Positions 1-5,214 of a stretch of DNA of 9,914 bases are shown here, one piece after another. The position numbers and the translations under genes were made by a program. The notes beneath the pieces were generated by a model that did not search any database, was not told the DNA's origin, and worked only from the letters and a program-made list of their open reading frames with translations. Within the stretch, counting starts at the first letter, position 1. Every line of letters starts with the position of its first letter. The DNA is from Thermoplasmata archaeon (GTDB lineage Archaea; Thermoplasmatota; Thermoplasmata; GCA-020350865): the NCBI GenBank assembly GCA_020350865.1, contig CP070726.1, positions 2,224,019-2,233,932 on the forward strand, in the 5' to 3' direction.

Positions 1-1810
1 CAATCTCGGTCACGATGTCGCTGCCCTTGTGAAATGCATTGACTCCCACATGGGTGGGCCATCCGGTGGCCACAAGCCAGGTGCCGATGGCAACAGCCTT
101 TTCGCTCATGGCCTCGGGTGCAGAGCCCACTATTGGCAGCTGATGCATGTCCATACCGAGCTTGTCCGCCAGCTCCGATGCCAGGTTCTCCACCCTGGAG
201 TTGTCCACACAGGAGCCCATGTGAAGCACCATTGGCAACGGGCCGTCCAATCCGGCCTTTTCCCCGAGCTCGGTTAGGAAACCCTTCAACGAGTCACCCG
301 CATACTCGTTCGTGGCCTCGGGTGTCAGATAACCGTGCTTTGCCAGGGCCTGGGCGGCACAGCCGGTGGAAACAACGAGTACGTTGTTCCTGGCAAGCTC
401 CCTTGCAATGGTCAGATGACCCAAATCATGGACGGTCTTCACGTTGTTGCAGCCTGCAATGAGGCATACGCCTGCTACGGTGCCGTCCTTGATCTTGTCC
501 GCAAGGTACTGCATTGGATCGTCTGCATTGAAGTTGCTCAAGATCCTCTTCAGGGTTTCCAGTGAGAATCCTGCCGTGACCTTGTTCTTGATATCAGGGA
601 TATTGACCTTGCTGGGGTCTCTTTGTTTGTATGCGTCAATTGCAGCTTTAATGATCTCCCTGGCAGCCTCCCCTGCATTCTCCTCTGAAAACTCGATGTG
701 GGTATCTGTGGGAATCCTTGTGATAGGCATGGTGGAAATCAGCCTGGTGTGGAAGCACTGGGACCAGTAACCCAGTGATGGGGATATGCACTGGTAGTCG
801 ATGACTATGGCATCCAGAACACCTGTGAGAATGGCGAGCTCGGAGCAGGCGAAGTTGGTACATATCGGCACGCCCCTCCGCATGAGCAGCTCATTTGCCG
901 TGCAGCATATGCCCACGATATTGATGCCCTTTGCACCTGCCGCCTCTGCTTCGCCCTTTAATTCCCCTGCAGCATCGCACACGACCTCGCTGAGCACTGG
1001 GTTGTGGCCGTGCACGCAGATGTTGATATGATCTTCCTTCAAAGAGCCGAGGTTCGCCTCGCTTGAAACGATATCTGGTGTGCCGAAGAGAATGTCGGAG
1101 AGATCGGTGCTGATGTTCTCGCCTGTGACATCACCCAAGGCGCATTTGATACCGCCGAATATCAGGGGGACCGGGTCCGCATCGCAGCCCTGATGGCTTC
1201 TGTGCATGAGCTCTGCTATGCCCCTGTCTATGTTGGTGCACATGACATCATGCGAATCTATGAGGTTCATTCTTTTCTCGGGGAGCATTGTTTTGAGCCA
1301 TGTGGCGGGTTCGTCGTCCTGTCGTGCAAAATCTCTAAGGGCAGCTTCAGCAACTTCCTTTGCTATGTCCTTTAGGTCCTTACCTTCCGTTGTGATACCC
1401 ACTTTTTCTGCCACGTGCTTGAGCTTGTCCTCGTCCTTGATGCTGTAGGCGGGGGCATGTCCTTCTGCCAAGGCATGAAGTGTGTGGGCCAGATGGCGGC
1501 CGTGATCAGAGTGTGCTGCAGCGCCTCCCCCAATCATCCTGAGCACCTTTCTTGCCACGATGGTGTAGTCCTTAGCCCCGCAGACGCCCTCCTTTGGACC
1601 ACGGCCGAAGGGGTCGATCCTGCAGGGTCCCTGCAGGCACAACCTGCAACACAGTCCCGATTCACCGAAACCGCACTGCGGTGACATGGCATCCATTCTG
1701 TCCCAGTAAGTCTCCATCTTTGCCTCTTCTGCCTTTTCCAGCATAACCAATCCTGCCGGGTCAACTGTCTTGCCTTTATGTTTCTCAGAGCCTTCTGATT
1801 CTTGAGCCAT
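1..1810 (-). CDS. cooS: Anaerobic Ni-Fe carbon monoxide dehydrogenase catalytic subunit CooS (3' end cut by window edge)
   Basis: Oxidises CO with water to CO2, two protons and two electrons, as a cytoplasmic homodimer. I translated 603 codons without a stop; the family is about 630 to 640 residues, so roughly the last 30 are missing. Seen: C46 and C54 fit the dimer-bridging D cluster; C55, C58, C63 and C78 the B cluster; H269, C303, C341, C454, C484 and C534 the Ni-Fe-S C cluster. K571 and the histidine ladder H100, H103, H106, H109 match the proton-transfer residues of characterised CODHs. All key residues are present, so an active enzyme is inferred. The short N-terminus argues for monofunctional CooS rather than the larger CdhA of acetyl-CoA decarbonylase/synthase. 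The start is ATG at 1810, with GGGAGG six bases upstream. It lies 41 bases after cooF on the same strand, so co-transcription is likely. Confidence 0.96.
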   Translation of the reverse strand, partial: MAQESEGSEKHKGKTVDPAGLVMLEKAEEAKMETYWDRMDAMSPQCGFGESGLCCRLCLQGPCRIDPFGRGPKEGVCGAKDYTIVARKVLRMIGGGAAAHSDHGRHLAHTLHALAEGHAPAYSIKDEDKLKHVAEKVGITTEGKDLKDIAKEVAEAALRDFARQDDEPATWLKTMLPEKRMNLIDSHDVMCTNIDRGIAELMHRSHQGCDADPVPLIFGGIKCALGDVTGENISTDLSDILFGTPDIVSSEANLGSLKEDHINICVHGHNPVLSEVVCDAAGELKGEAEAAGAKGINIVGICCTANELLMRRGVPICTNFACSELAILTGVLDAIVIDYQCISPSLGYWSQCFHTRLISTMPITRIPTDTHIEFSEENAGEAAREIIKAAIDAYKQRDPSKVNIPDIKNKVTAGFSLETLKRILSNFNADDPMQYLADKIKDGTVAGVCLIAGCNNVKTVHDLGHLTIARELARNNVLVVSTGCAAQALAKHGYLTPEATNEYAGDSLKGFLTELGEKAGLDGPLPMVLHMGSCVDNSRVENLASELADKLGMDMHQLPIVGSAPEAMSEKAVAIGTWLVATGWPTHVGVNAFHKGSDIVTEI

Positions 1811-1816
1811 TCAAAG

Positions 1817-1822
1817 CCTCCC
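1817..1822 (-). promoter_or_regulatory. Ribosome binding site of cooS
   Basis: GGGAGG on the minus strand with a six-base spacer to the ATG at 1810. It fixes the cooS start and shows independent ribosome loading within the cooF-cooS unit. Confidence 0.75.
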
Positions 1823-1851
1823 TTGAATCCTATTGTCATGCCTTAAGTGAG

Positions 1852-2286
1852 TTATTCTGATACCTTGACAAAAAGGGCCTGAGTCGGACATGAATCCACA
1901 CAGGCCTGATAGTCTCCACCTCCGCACAGGTCGCATTTGATCGAAATCTCCTTCTCCTCGAGCTTGCAGATGGCATCGAAGGGGCAGGCCTCTATGCACT
2001 TCCAGCACCCAGTGCATTTTTCCTCGGCCAAAACAACTGTGCCGTCCTCCTGCTTGATGATGGCTTCGTACTCGCAGGCGTCCACACATTTTGGTTTCTT
2101 GCAGTTCACACACACCTGGGCATGGGCCTTGTTCTTCTTTGTGATTATCAGAATCCTCTGGTGCATTACCGGTTTGTCTTTCATCGCCTCGTCGATGTCT
2201 TTTGGGTCAGAATGGTTCAGCACGCAGGCGATCTCGCAGGTGTGACATGTCTCGCATCTGGCAGGGTCAAGTTTTATAACTTTCAA
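1852..2286 (-). CDS. cooF: CooF-type ferredoxin with four [4Fe-4S] clusters (electron carrier for CO dehydrogenase)
   Basis: A 144-residue iron-sulfur protein of the CooF/HycB/DmsB-like family that takes electrons from CooS and passes them to a hydrogenase or other acceptor. Seen: sixteen cysteines in four groups: C11, C14, C17, C21; C59, C62, C67, C71; C91, C94, C97, C101; and C118, C121, C129, C133. The last group has a longer central gap, as is usual for the family. C107 is extra. There are no membrane segments or twin-arginine signal, so it is cytoplasmic. The start codon is TTG at 2286, supported by GAGGTG five bases upstream and by an in-frame TAG not far upstream with no better start between. 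It lies directly before cooS, which is the main reason for the cooF name; sequence alone would allow other HycB-like subunits. Bacterial CooF is somewhat longer. Confidence 0.9.
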   Translation of the reverse strand: MKVIKLDPARCETCHTCEIACVLNHSDPKDIDEAMKDKPVMHQRILIITKKNKAHAQVCVNCKKPKCVDACEYEAIIKQEDGTVVLAEEKCTGCWKCIEACPFDAICKLEEKEISIKCDLCGGGDYQACVDSCPTQALFVKVSE

Positions 2287-2291
2287 GCAAA

Positions 2292-2297
2292 CACCTC
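2292..2297 (-). promoter_or_regulatory. Ribosome binding site supporting the TTG start of cooF
   Basis: GAGGTG on the minus strand, five bases ahead of the TTG at 2286. The next ATG in this frame is far inside the protein, past the first cluster, so this site decides the unusual start. Confidence 0.65.
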
Positions 2298-2361
2298 GAT
2301 GTAGTAGATTAATCTAGAAAAGGATTGAACCTCCCCAGTTACCAGCGTATCGATTGCGGTA

Positions 2362-2370
2362 ATTATAATT
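2362..2370 (-). promoter_or_regulatory. Candidate TATA box for cooF-cooS
   Basis: The minus strand reads AATTATAATT here, an archaeal TATA-like element in an AT-rich stretch. Transcription starting about 25 bases downstream would give an untranslated leader of roughly 50 bases before the TTG at 2286. There is no experimental support, and other AT-rich stretches exist in the same gap. Confidence 0.35.
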
Positions 2371-2405
2371 GATGTACTAAAATGTTTCTCTTCATGTTGA
2401 TGTTC

Positions 2406-2416
2406 GTCACGATGAC
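2406..2416. promoter_or_regulatory. Short inverted repeat upstream of the cooF promoter, possible operator
   Basis: GTCA-CGA-TGAC, a four-base dyad with a three-base centre, sits about 36 bases upstream of the candidate cooF TATA box. That place suits an activator site, but a dyad this short can occur by chance. It does not match the bacterial CooA consensus as I remember it. Confidence 0.2.
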
Positions 2417-2451
2417 ATTGGGAATATGAGATTATAGGAGCAATATTGACA

Positions 2452-2488
2452 GAAATCGACTTATTTTAACAAAGTATATTCCGATTTC
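2452..2488. repeat. Seven-base perfect inverted repeat in the gap between cooF and the 74-residue gene
   Basis: GAAATCG at 2452-2458 is mirrored by CGATTTC at 2482-2488, with a 23-base AT-rich spacer. It lies downstream of the 74-residue gene and upstream of cooF, so it could be a regulator site or a weak 3' hairpin. The rest of the 289-base gap (2287-2575) holds the elements listed separately and no coding sequence that I can see. Confidence 0.3.
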
Positions 2489-2575
2489 GTTCTCAAACCC
2501 AATCCTTGGTATTTTTATGTCCTTTCCTTCACTTTTAGGCCATCATCAGGTTTCTTGCACTTGTTTGGGAATGGA

Positions 2576-2800
2576 TCATCTGATAGTGGCGAATTTCAGG
2601 ATGGCCCCGGAGCCTTTGAGCTTGGACTGGACACTGTCCACGAAGCGAAGCACCTCAGGCAATGTGACGCTTTCCTTCCACCTGTATTCGAAATCGTGCT
2701 CGCCAAAGGACGGCTCAAGACCCATTTCATGCATTTTCTGAGTTATCTCGGATGCCTTTCCCCCATCAGCTGATACATACACCTCAACATAGGTCTTCAT
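2576..2800 (-). CDS. Small 74-residue protein of unknown function
   Basis: A soluble 74-residue protein beginning MKTYVEVYVSADGG, with no membrane segment, signal peptide or cysteine. Its pattern suggests an alpha/beta fold: a strand at 2-9, a helix near 15-27, a charged middle part with H35, D36, E38 and R40, a helix near 47-62, and a C-terminal strand at 66-73. I recall similar short proteins in archaeal genomes but know no function and give none. The ATG at 2800 is chosen because GGTGA lies four bases upstream; the longer reading from 2848 has no ribosome binding site. The first gene to the left is cooF, 289 bases away with its own likely promoter. The gene to the right is divergent. Confidence 0.8.
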   Translation of the reverse strand: MKTYVEVYVSADGGKASEITQKMHEMGLEPSFGEHDFEYRWKESVTLPEVLRFVDSVQSKLKGSGAILKFATIR

Positions 2801-2804
2801 GTGC

Positions 2805-2809
2805 TCACC
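2805..2809 (-). promoter_or_regulatory. Ribosome binding site fixing the start of the 74-residue protein
   Basis: GGTGA on the minus strand with a four-base spacer to the ATG at 2800. It favours this start over the in-frame ATG at 2848. A TATA-like TTTTAT at 2832-2837 lies about 32 bases upstream of the start and may be the promoter. Confidence 0.6.
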
Positions 2810-2940
2810 AAGGTTGGAAGGGTTCGAAAGGATAAAAGGATTATGCATTTGTTATCAGCACAAGTTTAGTAACACCTCTAGGTTACAGATACGAGATAAC
2901 AGTTCCATGAATCTACATTCACTGAACCCTCTACTGAATA

Positions 2941-2950
2941 TTAATATAAT
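2941..2950 (+). promoter_or_regulatory. TATA box placed for a leaderless transcript of the nuclease-like gene
   Basis: TTAATATAAT centred about 27 bases before the ATG at 2973. Archaeal transcription usually starts about 25 bases downstream of the TATA box, which here falls at or within a few bases of the start codon. No Shine-Dalgarno site precedes that ATG, in agreement with leaderless expression. Confidence 0.55.
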
Positions 2951-2972
2951 AATGACGGATATGAATTGAATT

Positions 2973-3479
2973 ATGGTCGAGGGGATCAGGTTTTTCAATT
3001 TCAGCAGGACCGCAAACGAGCAGCTGATTTTGAATATCATCGAGGACCACGGTGAGTACGTGCTCCACGCCACAGAATCCGTTCTGGCAAAGCGGTTCAT
3101 GGACTGGGACGGTGTGTGCTATCTGGCAGATATCCTCACCATATTTAGGAGAAACGAAAGAGATTACCTCATCGGCATCGAGATCAAGGATTGGAAGCAC
3201 AGGGTCCACCCAAAGCTCTGCTGGGATTACCTGAAGACCTACAGAAAGAGCTGCGAGTACTTCTACCTCGCGGCAAGGAGGTTTTCCCAAACCGCCCCGG
3301 AAATCGAGGAGCTTGGTTTGATCAACCTCAGCACCATGAGGGTGGTGAAGAGGGCGGAGTATCTCTATCCCAGCAAGGAGATCAGGGCCGGTGTCGTGAA
3401 GATGATGAAGAAGTGCATCCCCTTCAAAAGGCCCATAATCGAGGACCCCTACCAGATGAGTTTGGACCGGTGGTTGTAG
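2973..3479 (+). CDS. Small PD-(D/E)XK-type nuclease-like protein
   Basis: A 168-residue protein with a probable restriction-endonuclease-like fold. Seen: E35 in an N-terminal helix, D53 in the strand LADILTIF, and E70-I71-K72 in the strand YLIGIEIKDW, then a helix with K88, Y90 and R91 and a strand near 96-100. The spacing of D53 and E70-x-K72 is that of the PD-(D/E)XK superfamily, where these residues bind the metal and cut DNA or RNA. Residues 126-168 are basic and may bind nucleic acid. The assignment rests on motif shape only; substrate and family are unknown. It is the only plus-strand gene in the window. An overlapping 185-codon antisense reading frame is rejected because it lacks family features and this strand has the promoter. 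It may act alone in repair or defence; no partner methylase or helicase is next to it. Confidence 0.72.
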   Translation: MVEGIRFFNFSRTANEQLILNIIEDHGEYVLHATESVLAKRFMDWDGVCYLADILTIFRRNERDYLIGIEIKDWKHRVHPKLCWDYLKTYRKSCEYFYLAARRFSQTAPEIEELGLINLSTMRVVKRAEYLYPSKEIRAGVVKMMKKCIPFKRPIIEDPYQMSLDRWL

Positions 3480-3512
3480 AAGACCCAATTATTTTCTAAC
3501 CACGTCTCCATA

Positions 3513-3528
3513 CTTCTTTAAGCAGAAG
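3513..3528. terminator. Weak hairpin between two convergent genes
   Basis: CTTCT at 3513-3517 pairs with AGAAG at 3524-3528 around a six-base loop, in the 62-base gap between the nuclease-like gene and the membrane protein gene, which converge. It is short and has no strong T tract, so a shared termination zone is only a guess. Confidence 0.2.
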
Positions 3529-3541
3529 CATAAGAATGTTA

Positions 3542-4342
3542 TCACATACCAAGGATTCCATGCTTTTTCTTCCACTCGTACACTGAATCTATTTCCTGTT
3601 GTATTTTGCGGACGAGCTCCTCATTTGAAGGTGTTATTTTGCCGATGCTGATCGTTACAAAATTTGTTGTAAACACGCTGATTTCAATATTGTCTTTCTC
3701 AACTACGTATTTAACCTCACCCAGGGAGAAAAAGGTGGCCTCTTTCCTCATTTGCGAATAGTCAAGAAACCGGTTGCCTAAAGCATTCTCCAAGATGGAT
3801 ATTATGTCCTTTTTGCGGCCTTTGAAATGCTTAAGGTCTTTACCCACATTTTCCTTGATTTTCTTCTTTTGGATTCTGTTTACCGCCAGTATTGTTATCA
3901 TCATCAAAGCGACCAAATAAATTGTTCCAAAGAGTGTAGGCCCCCATAGAAACTCATTTATGTATACATCAATTCCCAATCCGGATTCTAAGAAAAGAAT
4001 GAACATCACTATGTTCATAAGCACTGCAGCAACGATAGCTGACGCAGACATATATATTAGGATTCTTTTCTCGGACATATGGACTGAATATGGATACCAA
4101 CATCTGAATGACATTTTATTGGCATTGAAATTAATTAGCATCCCAATTGCATATACCCCAAAGAACCCAAAGAAATAAAGAAATCCAGCATTTGGGAGGA
4201 AGAGAATATCAACAAGCAAAGCCAATGGAAAGAACATGAGCAGAATATTTGCGAGATAGCCTACAAGATAGAATGAGACTTTTTTATAATGTTTCAACTG
4301 CTTCAATGCTTCCTCTTCCGTCAGATCTTTTGCGGCCCTCAT
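3542..4342 (-). CDS. Four-helix membrane protein of unknown function
   Basis: A 266-residue integral membrane protein that I do not recognise. Seen: a charged N-terminus (1-20), four hydrophobic segments at about 22-48, 53-72, 94-120 and 131-154, and a basic-to-mixed soluble tail of about 110 residues, with a lysine-rich stretch at 158-178 and a helix near 238-262. The positive charges after segment 4 suggest that both ends face the cytoplasm. Among its three cysteine-poor loops there is no obvious catalytic motif. ATG at 4342 is preceded by a weak GAAAGG site and by the AT-rich AAATAATAAA at 4361-4370, a possible TATA box. The gene is visibly richer in A and T than its neighbours: two lines I counted have about 40 percent G+C against about 55 percent in cooS and polB2. 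It may have been acquired, or be under weaker selection. Confidence 0.8.
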   Translation of the reverse strand: MRAAKDLTEEEALKQLKHYKKVSFYLVGYLANILLMFFPLALLVDILFLPNAGFLYFFGFFGVYAIGMLINFNANKMSFRCWYPYSVHMSEKRILIYMSASAIVAAVLMNIVMFILFLESGLGIDVYINEFLWGPTLFGTIYLVALMMITILAVNRIQKKKIKENVGKDLKHFKGRKKDIISILENALGNRFLDYSQMRKEATFFSLGEVKYVVEKDNIEISVFTTNFVTISIGKITPSNEELVRKIQQEIDSVYEWKKKHGILGM

Positions 4343-4479
4343 CGCCTTTCTATATGCTTTTTTATTATTTCTACTCTGTTGTTAATTTCCCAACTGCATC
4401 AAATATGGAAAACCGTGGGATCATTTGCCCCGAATTCGCACAACGGGTTTTACATCCGAGCCGCAGCTTTCGTTAGATG

Positions 4480-5205
4480 CTACACCCCGGGAGCCCTTGC
4501 GAAAATATCCACAAGGGATGACTTCGGGTAGCTCAAAATCATGTAAAGGCCGGCTATAAAAAGGATGCCTGCACCTATGAGGAGGCCGATGATATCAGCT
4601 GCGAACAGGCTGTCGGTTTCAACCACGAGGACCTGATATACTGTGACAAGCCAGAGCAGTACGAAAAACACTATGCCCAGGCCTAAAAGGAAGGAGCCCA
4701 TCATGTACCTCGATCTGCGCTTTCTGCTGTATTCCTGGAGGGCCTGCACAACCCTTTGATCTATGTTGATATTGTTTGGTAGATACGGCTGGGGGCCCGG
4801 CTGTCCGTTCTGTCCTCCCTCCCGGTCCAATTGGCGCTGTCTGTGTAGTTCCTCCTCCACGGACGGCACGGGCATTTGGTCCTCTCCTTGCTGAATAGGT
4901 TGTGCATCTTCCTCCCCGATATCAGGGGATTGTGGCCCTTCCATCAGGTCCACTTCGGAGGGCGGGGATAAATCCTCTTCTCCGATTTCCGCTGCCGGTG
5001 ACGGCTCCTCACCAGCCTCAAATAATGCTCCGCACCCAGGACATGTTGGAGCATCAGCGGCAACCTGGATTCCGCAGGAAGGACAGGCGAGCATCTCGCC
5101 CTCTTCAATGGTCCCAGAACCTTCATTTTCCCTGGAAGGGGAAAGTTGCTCTTCAACCTCTTTTTTCACATTCGAATCATTCGATTGTTGCATATCTTCT
5201 GCCAT
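4480..5205 (-). CDS. Zinc-ribbon protein with acidic linker and two C-terminal membrane helices
   Basis: A 241-residue protein. Seen: an acidic N-terminus; a zinc ribbon with C41, C44, C55 and C58 (CPSC and CPGC knuckles); a long, disordered-looking, proline- and glutamate-rich linker (about 63-140) in which IGEED occurs twice (74-78 and 96-100); a basic RKRRSR stretch at 161-166; and two membrane helices at about 168-196 and 203-226. The positive charges before helix 1 place the zinc ribbon in the cytoplasm. Such short double-knuckle ribbons are common in archaeal membrane proteins and often mediate protein contacts; the exact role is unknown. It follows the repeat-rich surface protein by four bases, and its GGTGA ribosome binding site includes that gene's TGA stop, so the two are very probably translated together and work together. 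It is followed by 137 bases with no gene. Confidence 0.85.
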   Translation of the reverse strand: MAEDMQQSNDSNVKKEVEEQLSPSRENEGSGTIEEGEMLACPSCGIQVAADAPTCPGCGALFEAGEEPSPAAEIGEEDLSPPSEVDLMEGPQSPDIGEEDAQPIQQGEDQMPVPSVEEELHRQRQLDREGGQNGQPGPQPYLPNNINIDQRVVQALQEYSRKRRSRYMMGSFLLGLGIVFFVLLWLVTVYQVLVVETDSLFAADIIGLLIGAGILFIAGLYMILSYPKSSLVDIFARAPGV

Positions 5206-5209
5206 TTTA

Positions 5210-5214
5210 TCACC
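5210..5214 (-). promoter_or_regulatory. Ribosome binding site overlapping a stop codon: translational coupling
   Basis: GGTGA on the minus strand contains the TGA stop of the surface-protein gene and lies four bases ahead of the ATG at 5205. Ribosomes finishing the first gene would reach the start of the second directly. Confidence 0.7.

Noticed and set aside
2818..2840. GGTTCGAAA motif resembling a tRNA T-loop
   Set aside because: The flanking bases do not form a five-base T stem, and no acceptor stem or anticodon arm can be built around it.
2801..2848. A 16-residue N-terminal extension of the 74-residue protein, starting at 2848
   Set aside because: There is no ribosome binding site before 2848, while the ATG at 2800 has GGTGA at the right distance.
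2931..3488. A 185-codon open frame on the minus strand over the nuclease-like gene
   Set aside because: The plus-strand product has a plausible nuclease motif pattern and a well-placed TATA box. The minus product is low in family-like features and would run through that promoter.
4400..4479. Imperfect CCCG/CGGG hairpin after the zinc-ribbon gene as a terminator
   Set aside because: Only four pairs with an 11-base loop and no T tract; too weak to call.
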